Positions 35,507-45,156 of a DNA stretch of 64,000 bases are shown here, in pieces (position 1 is the stretch's first letter; every line of letters starts with the position of its first letter). A program made the translations under genes and the position numbers. Location: positions 1 to 64,000 of the forward strand of contig JAZUKH010000280.1 of assembly GCA_045643185.1 (NCBI GenBank), written 5' to 3'. The notes beneath the pieces were generated by a model, which worked only from the letters and a program-made list of their open reading frames with translations, was not told the DNA's origin and searched no databases. This stretch comes from RGIG464 sp045643185. GTDB taxonomy: Bacteria > Myxococcota_A > Bradymonadia > UBA4248.

Positions 35507-36751
35507 ATGACTTCCAAAGTAATTCGCTGCTCATTCTGTGGCAAAGAAAAAAAAGATGTTCAGAAATTGATCTATCGCAAAGACTCCCCTGATCAGGGCG
35601 TCTGCATCTGCGACGCATGCATCACACTCTGCCGGGAAATTATGGCCGAAGAACCCCGCCCCGCAGGTGATACCGCCATGCCAACCTCCGCAGATATGCT
35701 CCCAACCAAAATCAAAGCCTACCTCGACGAAAATATCGTCGGACAGGACCGCGCAAAGATCGCCATGAGCGTCGCGATCTACAACCACTACAAACGTATC
35801 GAGAACAAGTCTGACGAAAAAGACGACGTCACACTCTCAAAAGGCAATATCCTGATGATCGGACCGACCGGGTGCGGAAAAACTCTCATCGCGCAGACCA
35901 TCGCAAAACTCCTCAATGTCCCCTTCGCCGTCGCAGATGCTACGACACTCACCGAAGCCGGTTACGTCGGCGAAGACGTCGAAAATATCATCAAAAATCT
36001 CTGGCTCGCCGCAAACAAAAATATCGAACAAACCGAACGCGGTATCGTCTGCATCGACGAAATCGATAAGATCGCTACGCGCGGCGCCGGCGGACGCGAT
36101 GTCGGCGGCGAAGGCGTACAACAGGCCCTCCTCAAAATGATCGAAGCCGGAACGGTCACCTTCTCACCCGACGCTTCCAAAAATCGACCTGGCATGCAGG
36201 ATCTCATCCGCGTCAACACCACAAACATCCTCTTCATCTTCACCGGCGCCTTCACAAAACTCGCCAATATCATCGAAAAACGCGTCGGCGATACCTCCAT
36301 GGGCTTCACCGCCGTCGCAACAAAAAAAGAATTACAAAACGAGTCCAAACTCCTCGAACAGGCAACCACACAGGATGTCATCAAATACGGACTCATCCCC
36401 GAATTCATGGGCCGTATCCCCATCATCGTCACCCTCGATGAACTCACCGAAGACATGCTCCTCGACATCGTCTCAAAACCAAAAAATAGCATCCTTCGTC
36501 AGTATGTGCGACTCTTCCAGTTCGAACACGTCCGACTCAACGTCACCCATGAAGGACAACTCGCCATCGTCCGCGAAGCCATCCGCCGAAAAAGCGGCGC
36601 CCGCGGCCTCCGATCCATCTTCGAAGAAGTTATGCTCGACATCATGTACGAAATTCCGTCCATGAAAAATCTCGCCGAAGTCATCATCGACGAAGACGTC
36701 GTCCTCAAAAAGAAAGAGCCCATCCTCCGCTTCACCGAAGAAGCTTCCTAG
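35507..36751 (+). CDS. clpX: ClpX-type AAA+ unfoldase, divergent
   Basis: 414 residues. The N-terminal zinc-binding domain has CSFCGK and CDACI (C-x2-C, C-x2-C). The AAA+ motor is complete: GPTGCGKTL, CIDEIDKI (Walker B), pore loop GYVGEDVEN, sensor II ARGLRSIFEEV. Two substrate/partner elements differ from the norm: the RKH loop (GGRKHP in E. coli) reads ASKNRPG, and the ClpP-binding IGF loop reads MGF. Pore-2 is shortened before GRDVGGEGVQ. The Shine-Dalgarno AAGGA is distant (11 bases). It lies upstream of era-der with a REP-like hairpin between; no clpP is adjacent. Confidence 0.93.
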   Translation: MTSKVIRCSFCGKEKKDVQKLIYRKDSPDQGVCICDACITLCREIMAEEPRPAGDTAMPTSADMLPTKIKAYLDENIVGQDRAKIAMSVAIYNHYKRIENKSDEKDDVTLSKGNILMIGPTGCGKTLIAQTIAKLLNVPFAVADATTLTEAGYVGEDVENIIKNLWLAANKNIEQTERGIVCIDEIDKIATRGAGGRDVGGEGVQQALLKMIEAGTVTFSPDASKNRPGMQDLIRVNTTNILFIFTGAFTKLANIIEKRVGDTSMGFTAVATKKELQNESKLLEQATTQDVIKYGLIPEFMGRIPIIVTLDELTEDMLLDIVSKPKNSILRQYVRLFQFEHVRLNVTHEGQLAIVREAIRRKSGARGLRSIFEEVMLDIMYEIPSMKNLAEVIIDEDVVLKKKEPILRFTEEAS

Positions 36752-36780
36752 TCTTCCATCAGCCTTTTTTTGGGATATGG

Positions 36781-36888
36781 CAGGGGAAAGCCTTCCCCTA
36801 CGCGGCTATTTTTCACACAAAGGTGCGCAGCTCGCTACGCACCTTTGTGAAAAAATACGCCGCTACCCCTTCTCGCCTGCGGCGCGCC
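36781..36888 (-). repeat. REP-like long hairpin, family A copy 3
   Basis: Constant ends (CAGGGGAAAGCCTTCCCCTA, CGCGGCTAT and ATACGCCGCTACCCC) flank a new inner arm CACAAAGGTGCG/CGCACCTTTGTG around GCTCGC. Intergenic between clpX and era. Confidence 0.85.
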
Positions 36889-36949
36889 CCCAGCTTGTAC
36901 GCTTTTCACCACGCCACCCATCACAGATTTATTTGGAGATCTCCAATCT

Positions 36950-37876
36950 ATGTCCGACAAAGTTTTTCACTCCGGATTTATTGCGCTCGTGGGTCGCACG
37001 AATGCCGGTAAATCCACGCTCGTCAACGCATTGACGGGCGAGCGCGTCAGCATCACAAGTTCAAAAGCTCAGACGACGCGAAATAAGATCCGTGGCATCG
37101 TCAACCGTGACGACGCCCAATTCGTTTTTATCGACACACCAGGTCTGCACGACTGGCTCAAACGCACACTCAACCAGGTCATGATCCAACAGGCTCTGTC
37201 CAGCCTCGGCGACGCCGACACCGTGTTGATGCTCATCGACGCTAACCACGCTCTGCAAAAAAATGGCGAGATCGAAGAAATCGAAGCCGGGCTCATTGAC
37301 GCCCTCAAAAAAGTCAATAAACCCGCTGTCCTCGCCATCAACAAGCTCGACATGCTCTCTGACCCGGCTAAAGTGCTTCCCATCATCGCCAAATATAGCC
37401 AGGCCTATCCGTTCACCGATATCGTCGCTGTCAGTGCCAAAAAACATCGTGAACTCGAAACCCTGCTCGACTGCGTCGTCAAAAATCTGCCCGAACAAGA
37501 AGCCCTCTATCCAGAAGAACTCTATACCGACCAGTCAGAACGCTTTTTGGCCGCCGAAACGATTCGAGAAGTCATCTACTATCAGATGAGTAAAGAGCTT
37601 CCCTACTCCGCCGTCGTTGAGATCGACGACTTCAAATCGATGCGTGATCGCAACCGCATTGAGATCAAAGCTACCATCTACGTCGAACGCGAAAGCCAAA
37701 AAGCCATTTTCGTCGGTAAAGCAGGCGCCCAGATCAAATCGCTCGGTATCGCTGCTCGCGAAAAACTCGCCAAAGTCCTCGACGCCAACATTCAGCTCGA
37801 ACTCGTCGTCAAAGTCAAAGCTGAGTGGAGCGAAAACATGAAAGACCTCCGCGAATTCGGTCTGGCAGACAAGTAA
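36950..37876 (+). CDS. era: GTPase Era
   Basis: 308 residues. G1 is GRTNAGKST, G3 DTPGLHD, G4 NKLD and the C-terminal KH domain shows the GKAGAQIKSLG loop. It binds the 3' end of 16S rRNA and aids 30S assembly. GGAG is 11 bases before the ATG and forms part of a palindrome, GGAGATCTCC. It is 12 bases from der, in the same operon. Confidence 0.97.
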   Translation: MSDKVFHSGFIALVGRTNAGKSTLVNALTGERVSITSSKAQTTRNKIRGIVNRDDAQFVFIDTPGLHDWLKRTLNQVMIQQALSSLGDADTVLMLIDANHALQKNGEIEEIEAGLIDALKKVNKPAVLAINKLDMLSDPAKVLPIIAKYSQAYPFTDIVAVSAKKHRELETLLDCVVKNLPEQEALYPEELYTDQSERFLAAETIREVIYYQMSKELPYSAVVEIDDFKSMRDRNRIEIKATIYVERESQKAIFVGKAGAQIKSLGIAAREKLAKVLDANIQLELVVKVKAEWSENMKDLREFGLADK

Positions 37877-37888
37877 GGAGAGACACCT

Positions 37889-39655
37889 ATGTCAAAACGT
37901 CAACGCCTTCCCATCGTCGCACTCGTCGGCCGACCAAATGTCGGCAAATCGAGACTGTTCAACCGCTTCGTGGGTTCGCGCAAAGCCCTCGTCGAAAACA
38001 CGCCAGGTGTCACGCGCGACCGAAACTACGGCACGGCCAAATGGGATCACCACCAGTTCACCGTCATCGATACTGGCGGTTTTGAACCCGATTCCAACGA
38101 CATTTTGCTCGAACAGATGCGCGTACAAGCCCAGTTGGCCGTCGAAGAAGCGGATGTCATCGTCTTCGTCGTCGACTCACGCGCCGGACTGCTGCCCGCT
38201 GACTGGCAGATCGCCGATATTCTCCGAAAATCCAGCAAACGCGTCATTCTCGCCGTCAACAAGATCGATCAGCCAAAACTCATCGACCTCTCATACGAAT
38301 TTTACGAACTCGCTTTTGAAGAACTCATCGCGATCTCCGCGGAACACGGTCTCGGCTTCAGCGAACTCGCCGACGCCGTCACGCGCGATTTCCCGACCGT
38401 CGACGATGACAGCAACAAACATCATAGATTCGAACTCGATAACGACTTCGGCGAATTCACCGAAGAATACGTCGAACAGTTCGGCGAATATCCCAAAGGC
38501 TATGAACCGTCTGAAGACGACGAATTCGAAGACGATTACGAAATGGTCGATGGCGAACGCGTCCAGTTCATTCCGGCAGAAGACGGCGATGAAAGCGAAT
38601 TCAACGAGGCTGACGAAGAAAGTGACGTTGACGCTGACAACGAAAATGACGTTGACGCTGACGACGAAATGACCTTCGTCCAGACCGAAGAAGATTACGA
38701 AGACTTCACAGAAGATGAGGAAGAAGACCTCAATCGCGCTCACACGTTTGAAAGCGAAGACGACGCTGAACTCTACGAAGTGCCCGCAACAGCACGCGAC
38801 GAAAACTCACTCGAAGAACGTGTGCTGAACGAAACGATCTCGGTCGCCGTACTTGGCAAGCCCAATACCGGCAAATCCACGCTGATCAACCGCTTGCTCG
38901 GCTACAAACGCCTTTTGACGGCCGACATTGCCGGCACCACGCGTGACACGATAGACACCGAGCTCGAAGGCAAAGACGGTCAGCAGTTCCTGCTCATCGA
39001 CACGGCCGGTATTCGACGCAAATGCACGATCAGCCAGCGTATCGAAAAATTCTCGATCGTCAAAGCACTCGACGCGGTCGAACGTGCCGATATTGTGCTC
39101 ATCGTCATCGATGCACGCGTAGGCGCCACGGATCAGGACCTCAAAATTGCGCAGATCGCCATCGAAAAAGGCTGTGCCATCGCCGTTTTGCTCAACAAGT
39201 GGGACCTCATCGAAGGTAAGACCGATCAGACGGCAACCGAATACATCAAAGACGCTAAAGAAAAGTTCTCGTTCATCGAACATGTGCCCGTCTTCACGAT
39301 CAGTGCCCTAACCGGAACGCGTACGCACAAGATCCTCGACATCGCCAAGAAGCTCTACATTCAGGCAAGCGTCCGCGTGCCGACGGGTGAATTGAACCGT
39401 GTCTTCCGACGTATCTTGGCCGATCACAACCCACCGACGGTCGGCAGCCGCACGCTCAAGTTCTACTTCGCGCAACAGGTCGCCATCCGTCCACCGACGT
39501 TCGTGATCCAGTCAAACGCGCCTGAGATCATTCCAAGCGACTACAAGCGCTACATCATCAACCAGATCCGTCGCTACTACGGCTTTGCCGGGACGCCTAT
39601 CCGCATCCTGTTCAAAAAACCAGCTGGTCGCCGCAAATGGACGGATAAAAAGTAA
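37889..39655 (+). CDS. der: GTPase Der (EngA) with a long acidic insert
   Basis: 588 residues against the usual 435-500. G domain 1 (about 8-165: GRPNVGKSR, DTGGFE, NKID) and G domain 2 (about 315-480: GKPNTGKST, DTAGIRRK, NKWD) are followed by the KH-like domain ending FKKPAGRRKWTDKK. Between the G domains, residues about 170-310 form an Asp/Glu-rich insert (for example DEEEDL, DADDEM), roughly 140 residues, where others have a 10-40-residue linker. The first P-loop ends GKSR, not GKST. Needed for 50S assembly. Confidence 0.96.
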   Translation: MSKRQRLPIVALVGRPNVGKSRLFNRFVGSRKALVENTPGVTRDRNYGTAKWDHHQFTVIDTGGFEPDSNDILLEQMRVQAQLAVEEADVIVFVVDSRAGLLPADWQIADILRKSSKRVILAVNKIDQPKLIDLSYEFYELAFEELIAISAEHGLGFSELADAVTRDFPTVDDDSNKHHRFELDNDFGEFTEEYVEQFGEYPKGYEPSEDDEFEDDYEMVDGERVQFIPAEDGDESEFNEADEESDVDADNENDVDADDEMTFVQTEEDYEDFTEDEEEDLNRAHTFESEDDAELYEVPATARDENSLEERVLNETISVAVLGKPNTGKSTLINRLLGYKRLLTADIAGTTRDTIDTELEGKDGQQFLLIDTAGIRRKCTISQRIEKFSIVKALDAVERADIVLIVIDARVGATDQDLKIAQIAIEKGCAIAVLLNKWDLIEGKTDQTATEYIKDAKEKFSFIEHVPVFTISALTGTRTHKILDIAKKLYIQASVRVPTGELNRVFRRILADHNPPTVGSRTLKFYFAQQVAIRPPTFVIQSNAPEIIPSDYKRYIINQIRRYYGFAGTPIRILFKKPAGRRKWTDKK

Positions 39656-39740
39656 AACCGCTCATAACGGTGTTGGTCTTCACGCCTAGCTGAACTTCGC
39701 CATTTGACAAAAACTGAGCTGAAGACAAACACCAAAAACC

Positions 39741-39771
39741 AAAAAAGACGCGTCGATCGACGCGGCTTTTT
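39741..39771. terminator. Bidirectional terminator between der and the superoxide reductase gene
   Basis: CGCGTCGATCGACGCG is a perfect 16-base palindrome at 39749-39764. It is flanked by A-run and T-run (CTTTTTG on plus, TCTTTTTT on minus), so it can serve both converging genes. Confidence 0.85.
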
Positions 39772-39793
39772 GAGTTTTTAGAGCATTACGCGG

Positions 39794-40183
39794 TTAAAGC
39801 GCAGTCTTCCAAAGGCCATGCAGGTTGCAATAGGCATACACGGCGATGGGCATTTCACCATCGGTCATGCAGAAACGCGCTTCAGGCTTGTCACCAGGTT
39901 TGAGCGCGATGCGATGACCACCCTTGGACGTTTCGACGAAGATCCACTGAATGTAGTGGGCATCGACCATCGGGTGTTCAGCACTGCCAACATTGACAAT
40001 GAGGCGCATACCGCGTTCATCAGCCTCGACCGTCACCACAGGAAGGTGCTTTTCAACGCTGGCTTCGACCGTGTTGGCAACAAGTTCAACCATTTTATCG
40101 CCGCAACAAACCGGGTTCACGCCAGAATCATTGACCATTCCAATGAGATTACCGCAATGTTTACAAACATAAAAACGAGGCAT
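39794..40183 (-). CDS. dfx: Desulfoferrodoxin (superoxide reductase)
   Basis: 129 residues from ATG 40183, with GGGAG eight bases upstream. The N-terminal rubredoxin-like centre has Cys7, Cys10, Cys26 and Cys27. The superoxide reductase centre has EKHLP (His46), HPMVDAHYIQW (His70 and His76) and CNLHGLW (Cys119, His122). It reduces superoxide to peroxide, as in anaerobes and microaerophiles. No rubredoxin gene adjoins it. Confidence 0.96.
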   Translation of the reverse strand: MPRFYVCKHCGNLIGMVNDSGVNPVCCGDKMVELVANTVEASVEKHLPVVTVEADERGMRLIVNVGSAEHPMVDAHYIQWIFVETSKGGHRIALKPGDKPEARFCMTDGEMPIAVYAYCNLHGLWKTAL

Positions 40184-40253
40184 AAGACAATCTCCCAAGG
40201 CTGAGTACGCAACGATCCGCCGACCAGGACGGACGGTTGCGCACGTAAAAGTA

Positions 40254-43200
40254 CTAACTCAACGACTTAGCAGCTTTTTTCATCTTCTTGTCGCAGAGTT
40301 TCAGCACATCGAACATGGAGTTAACGGACTCGACTGCGCTTGGATCAAGCCCCTGAGCCGCGTTGACGATCTTAACGACCTGATCGGCGTATTGAATGAC
40401 CGCGTCAAAACGTGTTGACCAAGTCTTGACGAAGTCTTCTGACGCCGAAGTGCCAGACGAGACGGCAGGATTGTTTTGCGCACTGGCGAGTAAGGAACGG
40501 AGAGATTCGATCTGAATCGAGTTCGAACTAAGCGAGGCGTTGGCTTCGTCACGTTCGGCACGAAGTTGCGCCGATTCGGCTTCGAGAGCCGCCACGCGTT
40601 CTTTCGCTTCATCGGCAGCGGCGCGAAGCGCTTCGATATCACCGGCCGCATTCTGCATTTCAGCAATCTCAGCGCGCAATGCAGAAATTTGGTTACCGGC
40701 ATCAACCGCTTCGGCACGAAGCTGTTCGAGTTCCGCACCCGTGATCTCGTTGGCTGACTGAGCCATGTTCAACGAGCTTTGAACTAAGTTAAACTCCTCT
40801 TTCGTGGAATCAAGTTCCTCTTTCAAATTTTCAATTTGCGTTTCGAGGTAAACGTTCTCTTCACGCGCTTTTTCAAGTTCCTGCTTGAGTTCCGCCACTT
40901 CGGCACCAGAGTTGGTCGAGCTTTCACTGGCTTCGTTGAGCTTGGAACGCAGATCTTGAATTTCGCCAAAGTGACGCGTTTTTTCATCGTTGGATGCTTC
41001 GAGTTCGTCGCGCAACGCAACAAGTTCCTGCTGAAGTTTGAGGTTTTCTGCACAAACTTCACCGAGCTTGTCGTTGAGCGCCATGATCTGGCCATCGAAA
41101 TCACCTTTAGCTTCGTTCGAGGCATCAAGTTGAGCACGCAACTGAACGATCTCTTCCTCATTCGCGTTGGACTCAGCACGCAATTCGTCGAGTTCCGCGT
41201 TTTGACGGCTCACACAAGCCTGATATTCATCGACTTGGTCTTGAAGAGCCTTCGCCTGGTTTTGACTTTCAACGAGTTGTTGCTGCAAGGCTTCGGCATT
41301 GGCAGCATTCGCAGCAATGACGTTTTGAGCTTCACCAAGTTGCTGCGTCAGACTGGCAACAGCCTCGTCCTGACCAGCGACCGAGTTTTGAGCCTGAGCA
41401 CATTGAGCCTGAACGGTTTCGATGTCCAACTTGAGTTCGGATACCTGATCACGCAGCTTTTCGAGTTCTTCATTGGCGGCACCAAGCTCCGATTCGGCTT
41501 TGACGCGCGCCACTTCAGCATTATCACATTGTTGAAGTGCAGATGCAGCCTGTTCGAGTGCCTCGGCGCGCTCAGCTTCAGCCTCAGCCTGAGCTTTTTG
41601 GGCACGTTCCAACAGGGCGCTCATTTCTTCCGCCGCACGTTCGGCCATGGCCTGAGCTTTTTCGGCCTCCAAGCAATTCTTTTCGACATCGGCCATTTGT
41701 TCGCGCAGATCCGACATTTCAGCTTCAGCTGACATGCGCGCATCATCTGACTCGGTGATGCCGTCATGTACAGCGCGCAACTCATTTTCTGCAGCGACAC
41801 GAGCTTCCTTGGCCACCGACAGACTTTCTTTCAACGTAGCGACTTCGTTTTCGAGAACGCCAACTTTTTCAAGAACGTCGTCGCGTTCAGCCATCGTCTT
41901 TTCTAGGCACACACCAAGTTTTTCAGCTTCGTGTTCGGCGGCTTTCAAACGAGTCCTAAGTTGCGTCACCTCAATTTCGAGAGCCGCCGGGTCAGGCACA
42001 GCGCCAAGATCAGGCGCACTCATTGTGTAATTGTTTTTCTGAGCATAGACGAATTGAGGTTCAGACTCTTCCTGAATGCAACTGATCTCGGAACGCGGAT
42101 CATCGATACAAGTCAGATTGCTAACGGACTGAACGACAGCGGGGATTTCAACCGATTCACCATTAACTTCTGGATCGTACGCATCACGCGCATCGGCTTC
42201 GTTCAGCGCCATCGAGAGCTTATCGACCTGAACGATCTCAGATTCTGCAGGCACAGCAACGTCGGCAAGGAATTCACCAGGTTGGTCGAGCGCATCCTCA
42301 ATGGGGCTGATGTCTTCGTCCAACTCATTTTCATCCATATCGTCGTCGTAGCTGCCAACCGACACGTCATTGAAAGCATCGAAGTCACCGTTCTGATCGT
42401 TAACCTCGTCAGACAATGCGGACTCATCAGCATCGTCAATGGCTTCGACGATAACGGACTCTCCAACGCGATTGGCCAAGGCATCGCGGTCGTCATCAAC
42501 AACACTTCGGGCATCGGTCACCGGCAAAGGTGTATCGTAACCAGCGTCCTGACCCTCGTCTGCCATCGGAACCGCGTCGTCTGCCATCGGAACCGCGTCA
42601 TCTGCCATCGGAACCGCGTCGTCTGCCATCGGAACCGCGTCGTCTGCCATCGGAACTGCGTCGTCTGCCATCGGAACTGCGTCGTCTGCCATCGGAACTG
42701 CGTCGTCTTCCATCGGAACTGCGTCGTCGTAGTCATGATTTTGGTCATACGAAGCTTCCGCCACGTCATTTTGAGGCGCATTCATCGGAGCGTAAGCATC
42801 GACGAACTCTTGTTCCTCGCGATAAGCCGGATTTTCGCTACCATGATAGCTATTTTCAACGTGGTTATCGGCATAAAGCACATTTTCGGGCATGACCGAA
42901 TTGCCATAAGCCTCCTCGTTGGCCAAATTAGCGCTGCTATCGTATTCATGTGGCACAAAACCGCGTTGCGGATGAGGCACCATGCGACCGCCGCGATCAC
43001 GCTGATTTCGGCGTGGTGCGGGCGGTACCATATTGTTCACGGGGTTGCCTCCAGCGGCATTAACGGCCGGCATCTGAGATGACGAAGGCGCCGACACACC
43101 ACTTGCTTCCCCAGCACGACCGATTGGAACGCTACGCGTCACACGTCGCGCCGTCGGCGCGATCTGAGCCGACGGCCCAACAGAACTATCTCGTCCAAAG

Positions 43201-44600
43201 CGGGCACCACGAGCCCTGGCGCCATAACGATCACCAAGCGGCGCAGGCGCGATCGGCATTTCTTCATGATCGACCATCTCTTCGACCGGGCCATTGTTCA
43301 CCGGTTCGTCAGCCTGAATCTGCCCTGACACAGGTTCAGACACCGGTGCAGACGCATCGACCGGTTCTTCCTGAAATTCTTCGTCGCCTTCCATGGGCGG
43401 CATGCTCGCCCCCTCGTTTGAGGCCACTGATTCATAAGGCCCCTCGTCATTCGTCGCCGCGTCGATCTCATCGAGGCTAAACGCCTGGGTCGGATTAGGC
43501 GACGATCCAAACGATTCCTCGCCTCTGTCGTCAAAGCGACGCTCTTCCAGATCCTGATCTTCAACAGGAGCCGGTTCATTCGCGGCTTCAAAGTTGGCCG
43601 GTGCCCCAAGCTCTTCCTGCGGCTCGAACGCCGGCATCGGCGCCTGTGCAGGCGCAGCCTGCGCCACACGTTCCATTTCCTGATCAAAAGAAGGCTGGTT
43701 GATCATCGTCGGACGGAACGTACCGTTACTGTTCGGAATGGGACGCATGCCCACATTATTAGGTAACGACGGACTTGGAATTGACGGTTGTTGTGCGCCA
43801 ATACCACTCATCGGGATCTTGGGCGCACCTGGCATAGACGCAAAACCAGCAGGTTTGTTCTGAGGCATGCCAACCATCGGCGAACCAGGCATACCAGGCA
43901 TAGGACTATTCGGCATTGGCCCACGACCACTCGCCAGCGAGCCGCCTGGCATCTGACCAGGCATGCCAACCATCGGGCCACCAGGCATCTGACCCCCCAT
44001 CGGGCCACCAGGCATCTGACCACCCATCGGACCACCAGGCATACCACTCATCGGACCGCCAGGCATCTGACCGGGCATGCCAACCATCGGACCTTTGGGC
44101 GGCATCTGACCAGGCATGCCAACCATCGGACCGCCAGGCATCTGACCGGGCATACCAACCATCGGCTTGTTCTGAGGCATCTGACCAGGCATCTGACCGG
44201 GCATACCAACCATCGGCTTGTTCTGAGGCATCTGACCAGGCATGCCCATCGGAGCGCCGGGCATCGGACGTATCATGCCCGGTTGAGGCGCGGCACCAGG
44301 TAGTTCAGAAAACTCCAAATTCGATTCACCACAACGCAATACGTCACCAGGACGAATCTCAAAAGGTTCCATCGGCTTGATGCGCATATTGTTCACATAA
44401 CAACCGTTCGAGCTGTTATTGTCGATAAAATAATACCGACCGTTCTGGAAAACGACTTTAGCGTGAAATCGTGAAACAGCCTTCGTCATGATCCTCAGCA
44501 TGTTACCTTCGTTGCGACCTATGGTCACTTCCGGCTGCTGCGCATTGACATCGGCATAAAAAGACTGAAAATTCTGATCCCTATAGACAATTCGCGCCAC
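40254..44600 (-). CDS. Very large FHA-domain protein with repeats and a long coiled coil
   Basis: 1448 residues from GTG 44600 (AAGGAG, 7-base spacer), which starts MARIVYRDQNF. Residues 1-95 are an FHA domain (TIGRNEGN, SRFHAKVV, NSSNGCYVNN). Residues 105-230 are Met/Pro/Gly repeats of MPGQMPGGPM type. The centre is acidic with a 7-residue repeat DDAVPMA, about seven or eight copies (21-bp DNA repeats, 42556-42720). Residues about 900-1360 are a long Ala/Glu-rich coiled coil (LRAQLDASNEAKG..., EELDSTKEEFNLV). The last 60 residues are helical. It may be a phosphothreonine-sensing scaffold paired with the local kinase; inference. Confidence 0.88.
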   Translation of the reverse strand: MARIVYRDQNFQSFYADVNAQQPEVTIGRNEGNMLRIMTKAVSRFHAKVVFQNGRYYFIDNNSSNGCYVNNMRIKPMEPFEIRPGDVLRCGESNLEFSELPGAAPQPGMIRPMPGAPMGMPGQMPQNKPMVGMPGQMPGQMPQNKPMVGMPGQMPGGPMVGMPGQMPPKGPMVGMPGQMPGGPMSGMPGGPMGGQMPGGPMGGQMPGGPMVGMPGQMPGGSLASGRGPMPNSPMPGMPGSPMVGMPQNKPAGFASMPGAPKIPMSGIGAQQPSIPSPSLPNNVGMRPIPNSNGTFRPTMINQPSFDQEMERVAQAAPAQAPMPAFEPQEELGAPANFEAANEPAPVEDQDLEERRFDDRGEESFGSSPNPTQAFSLDEIDAATNDEGPYESVASNEGASMPPMEGDEEFQEEPVDASAPVSEPVSGQIQADEPVNNGPVEEMVDHEEMPIAPAPLGDRYGARARGARFGRDSSVGPSAQIAPTARRVTRSVPIGRAGEASGVSAPSSSQMPAVNAAGGNPVNNMVPPAPRRNQRDRGGRMVPHPQRGFVPHEYDSSANLANEEAYGNSVMPENVLYADNHVENSYHGSENPAYREEQEFVDAYAPMNAPQNDVAEASYDQNHDYDDAVPMEDDAVPMADDAVPMADDAVPMADDAVPMADDAVPMADDAVPMADDAVPMADEGQDAGYDTPLPVTDARSVVDDDRDALANRVGESVIVEAIDDADESALSDEVNDQNGDFDAFNDVSVGSYDDDMDENELDEDISPIEDALDQPGEFLADVAVPAESEIVQVDKLSMALNEADARDAYDPEVNGESVEIPAVVQSVSNLTCIDDPRSEISCIQEESEPQFVYAQKNNYTMSAPDLGAVPDPAALEIEVTQLRTRLKAAEHEAEKLGVCLEKTMAERDDVLEKVGVLENEVATLKESLSVAKEARVAAENELRAVHDGITESDDARMSAEAEMSDLREQMADVEKNCLEAEKAQAMAERAAEEMSALLERAQKAQAEAEAERAEALEQAASALQQCDNAEVARVKAESELGAANEELEKLRDQVSELKLDIETVQAQCAQAQNSVAGQDEAVASLTQQLGEAQNVIAANAANAEALQQQLVESQNQAKALQDQVDEYQACVSRQNAELDELRAESNANEEEIVQLRAQLDASNEAKGDFDGQIMALNDKLGEVCAENLKLQQELVALRDELEASNDEKTRHFGEIQDLRSKLNEASESSTNSGAEVAELKQELEKAREENVYLETQIENLKEELDSTKEEFNLVQSSLNMAQSANEITGAELEQLRAEAVDAGNQISALRAEIAEMQNAAGDIEALRAAADEAKERVAALEAESAQLRAERDEANASLSSNSIQIESLRSLLASAQNNPAVSSGTSASEDFVKTWSTRFDAVIQYADQVVKIVNAAQGLDPSAVESVNSMFDVLKLCDKKMKKAAKSLS

Positions 44601-44784
44601 GATGCATCTCCTTAAACGGATTTTTAGGCCCTCCCTTAGGGCATACATCTATTAAATTTATCACAATGCGCCTCGACTTACTAGCAGGCGTTCATCAATT
44701 CGTCATACCTTGGCTGCTCCCGCCTCGAAGAAGAAAGGAATAAGGCGGAGATGAAACCAATTCGATACGCGACGGGTCGATTTT

Positions 44785-45058
44785 TCAGCAGAGACCATTG
44801 CTGTCAGCGTCAATAGCACACGTCTGAACATAACATGCCTGACCATCCATGGGCATGAGGTTGCACACAGGCACGTTGACGCCTTCAGCTACCTGAAACA
44901 AGCTTACACTCAAAGTTACTGCTAATTTTGACGCAAATTTGAGCTGTCCCCAGCAATGTTCGAGCAATCTTGTGCACATGCTGCTTTGTCATCACAACCA
45001 AATTATTTGCGTCACCATCAGCACAAGCGAGGATGGCAAAAAACGTTGCCAGAAAATA
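44785..45058 (-). pseudogene. Decayed Cys-rich lipoprotein gene
   Basis: The minus strand encodes SAYFLATFFAILACADGD, a lipoprotein-signal-like stretch, with no good start. In a shifted frame follow ACAQDCSNIAGDSSN and a stop, and a third frame gives CNLMPMDGQACYVQTCAIDA, DSNGLC and a stop. The pieces look like a Cys-rich lipoprotein broken by frameshifts and stops. The surrounding 44601-45156 region holds no intact gene. Confidence 0.4.
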
Positions 45059-45093
45059 AGCAGAACAAAAAAATGATTAATTTCTTTATACGA

Positions 45094-45140
45094 ACACCAC
45101 AGTGACAATTTGTATAAAAGCAGCGTTATCACTGTGGTGT
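45094..45140. repeat. 12-bp perfect inverted repeat
   Basis: ACACCACAGTGA (45094-45105) and TCACTGTGGTGT (45129-45140) with a 23-base AT-rich loop, just past the end of the 45157-46056 gene. Could be its terminator; there is no clear T-run. Confidence 0.6.
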
Positions 45141-45156
45141 GAACTACAAATACTAA

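Noticed and set aside
42556..42720. CRISPR or VNTR outside genes
   Set aside because: The 21-bp repeats are in frame within the FHA protein and encode DDAVPMA.
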